Positions 49,592 through 59,819 of a stretch of 64,000 nt of DNA are shown in pieces. The stretch lies in the NCBI RefSeq assembly GCF_037893015.1, contig NC_133666.1, positions 257,492,294 through 257,556,293 of the forward strand, given 5' to 3'. How positions within the stretch are numbered: the stretch's first letter is position 1; each line of letters begins with the position of its first letter. The translations under genes were made by a program, and so were the position numbers. The notes below the pieces were generated by a model. The model worked only from the letters and a program-made list of their open reading frames with translations. It was not told where the DNA came from and searched no databases. This DNA is from Macrotis lagotis. Taxonomy: Eukaryota > Chordata > Mammalia > Peramelemorphia > Peramelidae.

Positions 49592-50985
49592 GAAATTTAC
49601 TACTCTTCTTTAAAAAAAGAATTAATCATTGTATTCTCTGTGAAATCATTATCTTCTCAAAAAAAAGCCACCACAAACTGCCCTCTCCCCTCTGTCTTCA
49701 TCTGTTTGAAATTTTGTAGGTATGAATGTTTAAGCACAAATTCTCAAATTTTGTTGATATAAAACATAAACATGATTTTCTGGTTTTAATATTCTATAGT
49801 GCAGTTGGTTTAATTTATTGATCAAGTTAGAATTTGTTTCATGTTGTGATTTTTCACAAAACTTAAAGGCAACATAGGAAGACTGAGGACAAAGCTAGCA
49901 TTTCAATGAACATCACAGCCCCCATAGAATATTTCCATGACTCTCAAGTTCCCTTCAGCAACTTGAAGGCACAAGATAAATTTTTGCCCCTAAGCTGGTG
50001 TTACTTGTGGGGTCAAGGCATTTTGACTTCCATTCAAGGATGAGGGCAAAGGCCACCTGGTTAGGCAGAAGTAAAGATGCAAAATAGATCATCTTCCAGA
50101 AGTATTTTGTTTTCAACAAACTAACAGTTTTTTCTTCTACCTCTGAAAACACAATGAAATCCTGTGACTCTCAGAGGCATTCTCCTGCAGGTGGCGACAA
50201 AGGCCCTCCTTGTTCAGAACTGTTCCAGGTGCTGATTGCAGTCATTGGAAGCAGATTGCTATTTGAGTAGCCCAGGGCCCCAAAGCACTCTCCTCAGAGG
50301 TTCTTGTATAGCTAGCTGTATTGGTGCAGAAGAATAGAAAGAAAAATGCCTTGGCATCACAACTAACACTAGCTTAAGAGAAACGAAAGGATGTCCTGTC
50401 TCTAAAGTGGAAGGATTACTCAAAGAAATAATATATAGACACCCTTTGATGGCTCTAATTTTCATACAAATTCTAAGAACAAGAAAAGAAAAAAAGAGGA
50501 TAAAAAAGTGTGCCCATTTGTTGGGGGCACAAAAAAGAAAAGAATCACATATTTAATTACATTTCTTACAAGTTGTTTACGTGTTTCTTAATGGCATTTT
50601 GTTTGGAGAGTTATGAAGATGAAAAACCCAAATGTGAAGCTCCATTCCCGTTCTCAACATTTTTCAAAATTACAATATAGAATAGTAGATGTAGCCTTTA
50701 GTTCCTGACTTCCTTACCACTCCTCTAACGTATTTTTATCTTCCACTCCCACAAGAAATTGCATTTGTGTTTTTTTTTTTTTAACCATCAAATCTAAGGC
50801 ACGGAGTAGCTTTGAATGATTCGTTTCTTAGGCTTGAGTGGCGTCAGAACAATTTTATAATACCAGTTTAATAGATGGTTGGGGTATGTGTGAAGCTATG
50901 GAAGCCAGAGTGCTCTCCCAGTTATGCGACTGAAAGAGTTGAAAAAGATGGTAACAAGCAGGATGGAGGGAAAAGGCGAAGAACA
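49592..50985. other. HTR1A upstream region, repeat-poor, no further gene
   Basis: Sequence between the SINE and the purine tract. I recognise no repeat and no credible frame. Distal promoter and silencer elements of HTR1A are expected here by analogy with human and rat, but none could be placed confidently by eye. Confidence 0.45.
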
Positions 50986-50989
50986 ACTA

Positions 50990-51213
50990 GGGAGACACGG
51001 TGCATTAGGAGGGGGAGGGCAAGGAAAGAGTGTGGGAGGGAGGGGGAGAAAGCGTCAGAGTGGCAGAGAGAGTGATAAATAAAGGGAAGTGAGGAGAGGG
51101 AAAAGCCAGGAGACAAGGAGGTGAAGGCAAATAAGGGAAAGAAGGAGGAGGGAGAGGAAAAGGGAAAAGGAAAGGAAAGGGAGAGGGAGGGGAAGAGGGA
51201 AGGAGCGGAGAAG

Positions 51214-51290
<77 letters not shown>

Positions 51291-51300
51291 GAGAGAGGAA
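50990..51300 (+). promoter_or_regulatory. Purine-rich HTR1A upstream tract with MAZ/Sp1-like G-runs
   Basis: About 310 bp of almost pure A/G on the plus strand, starting about 740 bp and ending about 430 bp before the HTR1A ATG. G-run motifs close to the MAZ type (five G, A, then G-run) occur at 51011-51019 and 51034-51046, with more around 51181-51200. The distal part is the GA microsatellite listed separately. MAZ and Sp1 control of the human gene is established; that these runs are the equivalent sites is inference. A TATA-like AT stretch at about 51071-51080 is noted but not supported further. Confidence 0.5.
51217..51300 (+). repeat. (GA)n microsatellite upstream of HTR1A
   Basis: An uninterrupted run of about 32 GA units (51217-51280) continues as an imperfect GA/GGA tract to 51300. 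It lies about 430-515 bp before the HTR1A start codon. Long homopurine mirror repeats can adopt triplex (H-DNA) structure and are length-polymorphic. Confidence 0.9.
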
Positions 51301-51732
51301 GATTGAGGGTTCTCTCTCTCTTCCAGGTCTTTAGGTTGTTTATGAGTAGAGGAGGCTCTTGATCTGGCTGGCAGTTGGACAGCGGCAGCGACAGGAACAG
51401 CTGCAAACCAGAGTGGACAGAGAAAGGCAGACTCCAGCTCTAGCCCAGACATATTTGACTTATTTGGAATTGTTTCTCCGCTAACTTCTGTTTGATTCTG
51501 GTGATCAGGAACCCCCAGCCTAAACATTAGTGCATCAGCTGTCAGCTGTGTGACTTGATGAAGATGTTGGAACCAGTGACTTCGTCCGAGAGGGGAGAAC
51601 TCCCAGCTTAAGCTGCCCCACTCCTCCATCGCTCTAACTCTCTAGAAGTGACAGACAAGAAGGCACAAACAAGGAAGGGGGAAAGGGGAAGCCCGTGCCT
51701 CCCACTGCTGCCCAGCTCACCACCTCCGCGGC
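51301..51732 (+). promoter_or_regulatory. HTR1A 5' leader / proximal promoter with two upstream ORFs
   Basis: This segment lies immediately upstream of the HTR1A start codon. It holds an upstream ORF of 6 codons (ATG at 51342, stop at 51360-51362) and one of 17 codons (ATG at 51558, TAA at 51609-51611, 121 nt before the main ATG). No convincing TATA box is seen in the last 400 bp. Mammalian HTR1A promoters are described as TATA-less and responsive to MAZ and Sp1. The transcription start cannot be placed from sequence, so how much of this is leader and how much promoter is inferred. Confidence 0.6.
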
Positions 51733-53028
51733 ATGGATGGATTCACACACAGCAACCCCTCAGCCCATGGTCACGCTGACCTTTACAACCAGAGCAACAA
51801 CACTACCTCCAGTGACTCGCCCTACGATCGGGGCAATGATACTGCTTTCTCCGACGTGACCTTCGGCTATCAGGTAGTCACCTCGGTGCTGCTCGGCTCT
51901 CTGATCCTCTGCGCGGTGATCGGCAATGCCTGCGTGGTGGCCGCAATTGTCCTGGAGCGCTCCCTGCAGAACGTGGCTAACTATCTCATCGGCTCCCTGG
52001 CGGTCACCGACCTGATGGTTTCCGTTTTGGTTTTGCCCATGGCCGCTCTCTACCAGGTACTGAATAAGTGGACTTTGGGCCAAGTGACCTGCGACATTTT
52101 TATCTCCCTGGATGTACTCTGCTGCACGTCGTCTATCCTCCACCTATGTGCCATTGCCCTGGACAGGTACTGGGCCATCACTGACCCCATAGACTATGTA
52201 AACAAGAGGACCCCCCGGAGAGCCGCTGTCCTTATCAGCCTCACTTGGCTCATAGGCTTTCTGATCTCTATCCCACCCATGCTGGGCTGGCGGACGCCAG
52301 AAGATCGTTCTAACCCCGACGCCTGTACCATCAGCAAAGACCACGGCTATACCATTTACTCCACATTTGGCGCCTTCTACATCCCCCTGCTGCTGATGCT
52401 CGTGCTGTATGGGCGAATCTTCAAAGCGGCCCGATTCCGGATCCGCAAGACAGTCAAGAAGGCAGAGAAGTCCGGGGACAGCTGCTTCAGTGCTTCTCCA
52501 GCTCCCCCACCCAAGAAGAGCGTCAATGGGGAGCCCAGGGGCAAGAACTGGAAGCGCGGGGCGGAGTCCAAGACTCTGGGAGCGCCTTGCGTCAACGGGG
52601 CTGTGAGGCAGGGTGTGGATCGCGCCGCCCTGGAGGTGATTGAGATCCACCACTACAGCAACTCCAAGGACCACCTGATGCTGCCCAGCGATTCAGGTGG
52701 AGCCCTCAGCACCACCTCCTTCGAGAAGAAGAATGAAAGGAATGCAGAAGCCAAGAGAAAGATGGCCTTGGCCCGGGAGAGGAAGACGGTCAAGACGCTG
52801 GGCATCATAATGGGTACCTTTATCCTCTGTTGGCTGCCTTTCTTCATCGTAGCCCTCGTCCTGCCCTTCTGCGAGAGTAGCTGCCATATGCCCGATTCAC
52901 TGGGGGCGATCATCAACTGGCTAGGATATTCCAATTCTCTGCTCAACCCTGTAATCTATGCCTACTTCAACAAAGATTTCCAAAGTGCTTTCAAGAAGAT
53001 CGTCAGGTGCAAATTCTGCCGGCAGTGA
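51733..53028 (+). CDS. HTR1A: 5-hydroxytryptamine receptor 1A (intronless GPCR)
   Basis: The product is the Gi/o-coupled serotonin receptor 5-HT1A, a seven-helix plasma-membrane protein that lowers cAMP and opens GIRK channels and serves as the somatodendritic autoreceptor of serotonin neurons (family knowledge). The frame is 431 codons, open from ATG to TGA with no intron; the human protein is 422 residues. Visible features: N-terminal N-glycosylation sequons at N22, N23 and N35; GN-x-x-V of TM1 near residue 64; TM2 Asp93; amine-binding Asp127 in TM3; disulfide pair C120/C198; DRY at 144-146; Ser210/Thr211 in TM5; a long basic third loop of about residues 230-350; CWLP at 366-369 in TM6; Asn395 in TM7, the position that shapes beta-blocker binding; NPVIY at 405-409; and probable palmitoylation cysteines 426 and 429. 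The start has G at -3 and G at +4, a strong Kozak context. The core is nearly identical to human; the N-terminus and third loop diverge, as expected. No defect is seen. Confidence 0.98.
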   Translation: MDGFTHSNPSAHGHADLYNQSNNTTSSDSPYDRGNDTAFSDVTFGYQVVTSVLLGSLILCAVIGNACVVAAIVLERSLQNVANYLIGSLAVTDLMVSVLVLPMAALYQVLNKWTLGQVTCDIFISLDVLCCTSSILHLCAIALDRYWAITDPIDYVNKRTPRRAAVLISLTWLIGFLISIPPMLGWRTPEDRSNPDACTISKDHGYTIYSTFGAFYIPLLLMLVLYGRIFKAARFRIRKTVKKAEKSGDSCFSASPAPPPKKSVNGEPRGKNWKRGAESKTLGAPCVNGAVRQGVDRAALEVIEIHHYSNSKDHLMLPSDSGGALSTTSFEKKNERNAEAKRKMALARERKTVKTLGIIMGTFILCWLPFFIVALVLPFCESSCHMPDSLGAIINWLGYSNSLLNPVIYAYFNKDFQSAFKKIVRCKFCRQ

Positions 53029-55230
53029 CTCCTTGCTGGCTTGGCTGCAGATTGCACAATCCTCCCTGTACTCCCTCCCTCCCCCCTCACCTTACTTCCT
53101 TCCTCACTGTAAAATTTAGCTTCTCTCGTTTTTCCTAAGACTCCTTGTCGCATGTGTCTCTCTGCCTTCGGGGTTCCAGTCCTTTCTAGCTGAGACATCC
53201 CGATGCTAGGGGGAAGAGGGATTATTTGCACGTCATGGAACCTCTGTGGGGGGAGAAGGGATCGGGATAAGGAACGAGTATTCCTCACCAAGGGAGTTGA
53301 TTTGGGAAACAAAGTTGGGTGTGACTTGCTCCCTTGTCCAAATGGGGTTCTCTAAAGCTGGGCAGCATACAAACTGACTCAGCTTCCTTCCTCCCAGGAC
53401 CGAGCTGCAAACAAAACAGCGGGCCACAGTCGCAGGCAGCCCGAGCAGAGTGGCTCTGGGTGTTACTGAGTTGTATAAATTTAAGTAGTTGAGTACCTAG
53501 TCCGGCTATCCCCTTCGCGCCTTGCCTGCACCCCCCTCAGAACTTTCAGCCTTTCGACTGGCCTCGTCCTCTTCCGATCGCTTCCATTCCCTTTCTCCTG
53601 CAGGTGTACTAAGAGCAGAAAGGCTGCAGGGGTTCAGAGAACTTTACTAAATAGCGGCTACCGAATTTTCAGCGTTCTCCAGAAGGACCAAAAGCAGCCT
53701 ATGCATCACACCGGCTATTTTTTTCCCCTGCCCAACTTTTCTAACCCAGGGGACAGTGCAAAGATTACAGCAGAAAATGAACCGTGAAAGTAAATCTGTA
53801 AGTACTGGAGGCTGGAGAGCTGTGGGAGGTACTGGGCGAGTTTGTTTCAGGTCAGGGAGATGAAGCAGCTTCGGTATTTTGCCTCCCTAAACAAATGGAG
53901 GGAGCTTCCGATGGACAAAAAATCATTTATCGGAATCTCATAAGTTGCTTTTCAACTTCTCTACAATTCCATCACAAACCACCGATAATCAGAACTCGAT
54001 CATCAGAACACTCTGTAGATAATAACAACCCAGTCCTGACCTCTGCTAGGGGCCAAGGAGACTGATCTCTCGGAGTCCTAAAATGGAGTCAAATTGCCTC
54101 CTTTCCCATATATATCTCCCACCACGGATGCATGGGGGCATGCATGCTTTGATTAGAGAGCAGAAACAACTTTTAGCGCTTTCCAACGACCACTGCACTG
54201 TTTGGCTCTGTCTGAAAGCCGTAGTCTGCAATTCTGGCAAAGAAACCAGGAAGAATAAGTAGCTCAGGGGGCTGGAGCTGGAGTGCAGCATTCTTTGCTC
54301 CAAGAGGCACTGTTGCTCAAGGCTAAGCGAAGAGGGCGGAGGGTCAGTGGGACTGGCAAGTTCTAACAGTCAAGCCTGCAGGTTCTAAAGGGGTCTCTTT
54401 GCTTGGCTCACCAGACTTGGTCTTCAGCCCTCATGAAAAAAGAAATTTATTCCAAATGAGATACTCTTTGTCTTTTTTTTTTCCTCGTGGTGGAAATATC
54501 CGAATTTCAATTCTGGTACTATGGAATTCTATCTTACAAATTGGTACAGAAAGATATCTGTTTGGAGCCTCGGAGTGGAACATCTTAAATCTCATAGGGG
54601 CTGCTGGGATCTGTTAGCAAGTTTCCACCGCATTGTGCCTCTGAATGTTGTTATATACAGGGTATGTTACCTGTACTAGGTGGGCCCCAAAAGCTAACAG
54701 AATTGCACGTTTTTGCACGAAGGCGGTTGTCGAATTGGTGGAAATCTTTGGACAACTGAGTTTCGGTGCCCAATGGCAATTACTTTTCCAATTGCTTCAG
54801 CTCTTATCCCTGTTGTAATCTCTGCTGCTCAACCCAATGGAATGCTATTCTTGTGCTACAGGTGGATGTATATGTTTCACTCATTTGACACTTAGTAGCT
54901 TGACACTAAGATATGTAGCACATTTATTTCCAACCTCCTAATTTTCTGACGATTAGCTATTTAAATACACAGTTTGGGTAGAAAATTATTGATCTTCATT
55001 ATCTTTCCTTCCCCTTCCTTTCCCTTCTCCCACTTTTTTAAAATTTTAACTGAGTTTCTACCTTTTAGATGTTTGAATATATTGTTCAAAGAACAGTGTT
55101 GTATTTTCAAGTTGCAGAAGTTGTCAAGGAAAGTGCACTTGTCTATGTAATTCAAAGAATTGAAATAGCAGCCCTATTGCCTCAAGTCAGCTGATAAGCT
55201 CACAAAACTGTCCTGCTGCTTTTTCTATAC
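53029..55230 (+). other. HTR1A 3' flank / probable 3' UTR, repeat-poor
   Basis: Repeat-poor sequence following the HTR1A stop codon, GC-richer than the rest of the window until about 54.7 kb. I found no AATAAA or ATTAAA on the plus strand here; only weaker variants such as TATAAA at about 53475 and AGTAAA at about 53789 are present. The end of the transcript cannot be placed. Open frames in this span are short and have no recognisable similarity. Confidence 0.5.
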
Positions 55231-55243
55231 AATAAGTGGACAG

Positions 55244-55410
55244 GGGCAGCTAGGTGGTACAGTGGATAGAGCACCTGCCCTAAAGTCAGGAGGACCTGAG
55301 TTCAATTCTGGCCTCAGACACTTAATTTTATCTAGTTGTGTGACCTTGGGCAAGTCACTTAACCCCATTGCCTTGCAAAAACCAAAATCCATAAATAAAG
55401 AAATAAAGAA
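55244..55410 (+). repeat. Marsupial tRNA-derived SINE, same orientation as HTR1A
   Basis: Sense copy ('gggcagctaggtgg' head) flanked by an imperfect duplication, aataagtggacag-like at 55231-55243 and agaaatggacag at 55411-55422. Its tail carries AATAAA at 55394-55399 and 55402-55407. Confidence 0.9.
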
Positions 55411-55709
55411 AGAAATGGACAGCATCTCCTGTGAAAAGGGAGCAAAATTCTGAAAACATGAGCTGCGAGAGTTTGAAGTTTAACTCTTCAGGTCATTATG
55501 AATTTTATGGATATACTTCAGTTGCATGGAGGGGAAGACAGCCTAGTGGACGCAGTATAGAAATTTCCAGTCCAACTTTCATTAATTTGGGAAGTTTAAT
55601 TTCATTATTTACTCAACAGGAGTGAAATAGAATTAGATGAGAGGATAACCTCAACAATCCTCCCCTTTCATTGCTGTACGTTTTCACAAAATTTCTAGGA
55701 AAATGTCTT

Positions 55710-55900
55710 CAAATCAATCATAGGTTAATGTGAGGTCTGGGAAGGATCTTAGAGATCACCTAGTTTAACCACTTAATTTTATAAATCAGGAAACTAAACC
55801 CAGGAGAATTTCAGTGACATACCCAAGTTCACATGGCTAGTTAGAGCCAAACTACACCTGAATACCAAGTTATTTGTCTCCTAGTAGCAATATTTAAATC
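55710..55900 (+). repeat. THER/MIR-like SINE
   Basis: Sense copy with 'tcttagagatcacctagttt' (55747-55766), 'ataaatcaggaaactaaacc' (55780-55799) and a diverged 3' part. A C-run follows at 55912-55920. Confidence 0.65.
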
Positions 55901-55924
55901 ATTAACTTGCTCCCCCCCCCACCC

Positions 55925-57395
55925 TGAAATTAAACCTGTCTCCCAGGCACATTGAAGTTTTTTGGAGAAGGGTGATTTTATATTTGTATACTTTTTCTCC
56001 CACTTCTTAAGATTTCATAAAAAAGGTAAAAATGAAACATGAGTGTGAAGTAACTGGGTAAATACAATAGTATCTGGTTCTGAAGGTTATTTGAACAGGA
56101 AAAACCCTATTATTATTGAGAAAAATAAAAGGGTTGTAACTCTCAAGAGCATTGGATTTTTTAAAAAAATGATTATATTCAGGTAAAGTATTTCTGTATA
56201 AAATTTGGCCTTCAATGTTCATTCTAACATAAAGCGATAATTAAGAATTCATTAATGGTGATGTTATAATAAATTGATATCAGATGCACATGACATTTCC
56301 CCCAATTCTCAGTCTGCTTTCATTCCTTTGGAAAAATGACCCAACATTGGTCAAGAGGCCAGGATAAGGCAGATAGTTACATAGAGGAGAGTACATAGCT
56401 GTACAGAGTACAAGCTGCCTCAATTTGCCAGTATAGTTGTGCATCTCAGTACTCCTTCCTCCATGTTCAGTAGATGAGACCTTTTGAGAAATTCAGCTTC
56501 TAAAAACTGAAATTTACTTGACTGACACAATCAGAAAAATCTTCAGTCACATATCTAATCAGTCTGTACAAGGAAAGAGAGAAGAAGCAAAGAAGTCCTT
56601 TGGTAGATACAATGAGGACCTTTTAAACTTTTAGCCAGTCAGAGTTTTTATACTACTCTCCACTTTCCCTTATGATTTCCTATTCAAAGATCAGATTCTC
56701 AACTAGGCTACTTTCTTTTGGCATGAATGTCACTTAATGAAATTCTGGATGCTGCTGTCTTTTCTCACTGGGGCTAGTTTGAAAGTGAGTCTCTGAATGC
56801 AAGATCTGTCCATATGTCAGAAACCTGGGTCAATAGAACATAATTATTGTGAGACTTTTAACATGAATCTCTGAAGATTCCAATTAATAGCAATTCCTAA
56901 AATGCATGTATTTGATTTCCATTTGGTTACCCAAGTGTATTGAACCTTTTCTAGCCATATTTGCAAGTATTATTCAATTAAATTAAGTTTAATTTAAAAA
57001 TTATCATTAAACATTCAAATGAGGAAGGAGCAAAGCCCTAGCATACTTGAAAGGCATATGAATTTTTGGTCATACACAGAGAAATGATTGAAGTCACCTT
57101 TGGCTGAGAATAATTATGTGTTTACATGTGTGACTATATGTGTTTTACATAACTTTTAAATGGAAAAATGTAAAGTTAGAGGGAATAAGGGAACAAGAAT
57201 CCTTTGGAGCTCCTGGGGTAAGAAATATTACATAAACATAGAATGAATATATGTTGCATTATTAAGAAGAACAATTAATCTAACATGGACCTTGCTCTTC
57301 TTCTCTGTCTTTTCCTCTGTGTCTAGTACATTCATATAATCACTAATGTTAATACTATTCCATAACAGAGCAACAACATAGAGAAAGATAATAAT
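55925..57395. other. No gene recognised
   Basis: AT-rich unassigned DNA with no credible frame. Confidence 0.45.
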
Positions 57396-57399
57396 ATAA

Positions 57400-57560
57400 G
57401 GAACACTTTGTATGTATGTGTGTATATGTATGTTTGCATGTGTGTGTGAGAGAGCTATTATTGTATTATTCTCCTTTTACAAAGGAGAAATCTAAGTTTG
57501 AGAGAAGTGACACAGTTAAAAGTGTCTGATGCAGAATTTGAACTTAATAGGCATCAAATG
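57400..57560 (+). repeat. MIR-like SINE, copy 1 of a local duplicate
   Basis: Contains a TGTA-rich stretch, 'gagagagctattatt', a 'ccttttacaaaggagaaa' block and 'tgtctgatgcagaatttgaa', all shared in order with 58285-58480. Confidence 0.65.
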
Positions 57561-57569
57561 GAAGGGGCA

Positions 57570-58175
57570 GACAGTAAGTGCTATAGGAGCTCAGAGGTCA
57601 GTAAAATCATTGAACTCATTGAGTTGTGTTGGTCAAGGAAAGCTTCACAGAAGGCAAGTTGGTTTGAATTAGTCCTTGAAAAATGGGAAGGACTCATAAG
57701 CTTCTTCATAATGAAACTGATAGTGCTGGTCAATGAGAAAAAAAATCATTGGATGGGTATGTACCAGACCTAATTTCTGGATGCCATATATACCAGTCTG
57801 GATGTTGGAGAAAATTTGTAAAGGAGAGTAATAAGAGATAAAACTAGAAAGATAGGTTAATTTAGTTTGTGGAAGGTCTTGAATGAAATAATTCAGGAGG
57901 TTAAACATTATTCCGTAAGCAAATAGGAGTCATTGAAAATTTGAGTAGTTGGAGTGACAGTATCACAGAATTTAAAATTGAAAAGGGACTAGGTAAGAAA
58001 ATTAAAAATTTAACTTGGCTTGCTAAGTGATTTGTTGTTAGCGAAAAAGGAGAAGTCAAAATCAAATCAAAGGTCTGATTTAACAGATAATTTTTACTAC
58101 TAGAGAAAAGAGAAGAGTTAGGACCTCTCTCTCCAGGGATATGGATATTTAAAGTTTTACACATAAAATATAGTA
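57570..58175 (-). repeat. L2 LINE fragment (antisense)
   Basis: Reverse-complement L2, with 'tcaaggaaagcttcacagaa' (57633-57652) and 'gtggaaggtcttgaatga' (57870-57887) as recognisable blocks. The 91-codon frame at 57498-57773 lies in these repeats. Confidence 0.6.
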
Positions 58176-58179
58176 ATAA

Positions 58180-58515
58180 CAACAAGAACATTATTTAAAT
58201 AGCATTTAAAGATCTGCAAAACAATTTACATATATGAGCTCATTTGATCCTCAAGCATACTTGTGAAATAAGTGCACTAAACTTTTGGAACATTTTGTAT
58301 ATGTTTGTGTGTGTATGTATGTATGTATGTATGTGTGTATGGGTGTGTGTATGTTTTTGAGAGAGAGCTATTATTATTATTATTATTATTATTCTGTTAC
58401 AAATGAGTCTTAGAGAAGATAAGTCTTAGAGAAGATAAATGGCATAGTTAATAAATGTCTGATGCAGAATTTGAACTTAGATCTTCCTGACTCCTTGTCT
58501 AATACTCAATGAACT
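58180..58515 (+). repeat. MIR SINE with expanded microsatellites, copy 2
   Basis: Sense MIR-type element from 'atagcatttaaagatctgc' to 'cttcctgactccttg'. It carries a TGTA-rich run (58308-58336), (TTA)n at 58369-58393 and a perfect 16-bp tandem duplication at 58406-58437. Confidence 0.7.
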
Positions 58516-58519
58516 AGGT

Positions 58520-59555
58520 ACACTGAGTATTTCAACACAGTCTGCATGGAACAGTAATTGGTATAAAGTCATTCTAATATGTTTTTGAAGTGTTGAGGTT
58601 TTTCATTGTCAAAATTTTGACTTTTCCTTCTTTTTTTAACATTTTTTTTTACTTTTTCTTACATTTTATATTCATTTCTGAATATTACTCTCATCTTCCT
58701 TTTTCTAGAATGCTTTTGTTTATAATAAAATGTTAAAAGAAAGAAAACAAATAAGCAAGATCAACTAATGTTTACCTGGTAGGAGGAAGTATCTGTGATA
58801 TTCCATACTCATATATCCTAGCTCTGCAAAGGAAGCAAAGTACATTTGTTCAACTTTTCTCTGAGGCCAAGCTTGGTTATTATCATTATGCAATCATGAG
58901 TGTCATTTTATTGTTTTTTATTTTGTTGTAGTCATTGTCAATATTATTTTGCTTATTCTAATTACTCCATATTTATTCATGCAAGTCTTCCCATGTTTCC
59001 TTAAATTCATCATATTAATCTTTTCTTATAATGCAATTATATTTACATTCATGTATTTCTATTTGTTTATTATAAATTGATGGATATTAACTATATATAT
59101 GCATATATATGTATATATACCACAAAATTACTGCTATAAGTATTTTGATATTAACAAGGCCTTTCTCTTTTTTATTTTCTTGAGGTATATGGGCAGTGAT
59201 GTCAGCTCTCATCAGAAAGTATGGATATTTTCATCATTTTAAAAATATAAATCCAGATTACTTAGCAGAATACTGAACTATTATACACAGTTGGACTATT
59301 AGATACATTATATACCAATGACTCCTGTCTTCTAATAACAATTCCAACATTGCCTAGTGCCAATATTTGTAATTTGTCCATTTGTTATGAATGAAATAAA
59401 ACATCAGGGCTGTTTAAACTCATCTTACTGTTTTGGAATTATCTTTCATATGTCTGCTAATAGTTTTAGTTTTTTCTTTTGAGAATTATTTTTTAAATAA
59501 TTTGATTATATTTTTATTAGGGACTGATTCTTGGTCTTATACACGGTGCCAAAAA
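58520..59555. other. No gene recognised; possibly old L1 (antisense)
   Basis: AT-rich sequence. 58900-59060 weakly resembles the antisense L1 3' end seen at 19190-19330 ('caagtcttcccatgtttcc', 'taatgcaattatatttacat'). Too diverged to delimit. Confidence 0.35.
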
Positions 59556-59559
59556 GTCT

Positions 59560-59815
59560 TTGGTAGGTGGTGCAGTGGACAGAGAGCAGATAGATGTGGA
59601 GTCAGGAAAACCCAAGTTCAAATCCAGCCTCAGACATTTACTAGTTGTATGACCCTGAGAAAGTCACTTAAACTTGTTTGCTTTAGTTTCCTCATCTGTA
59701 TAATGAACTGGAAAAAGAAAAGGCAAACCACTTTTAGAGTCTTTACCAAGAAAAATTCAAATGGGGTCACAATAATCCAGACCCAACTGAACAACAAAAA
59801 TACCAACAAGCTATA
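59560..59815 (+). repeat. tRNA-derived SINE with RTE-type tail
   Basis: Sense element with a tRNA-like head ('aggtggtgcagtggacagag', 59565-59584), MIR-like middle ('ctcatctgtataatgaactg') and a 3' tail 'ggggtcacaataatccagac' plus 'aactgaacaacaa', which resembles tails used by RTE/BovB-type LINEs. This differs from the main SINE family in the window. Confidence 0.7.
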
Positions 59816-59819
59816 ATAA

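Noticed and set aside
50985..51090. TATA box at about 51071-51080
   Set aside because: A lone AT stretch in a purine tract; mammalian HTR1A promoters are described as TATA-less, so it is mentioned only as a weak possibility.
50922..51629. 235-codon minus-strand frame antisense to the HTR1A promoter
   Set aside because: Most of it is serine/leucine repeat produced by the GA/CT microsatellite and purine tract. It has no recognisable domain and is not evidence for a gene.
52144..52674. 176-codon minus-strand frame inside HTR1A
   Set aside because: Shadow frame of a GC-richer coding region on the opposite strand; no domain and no independent signals.
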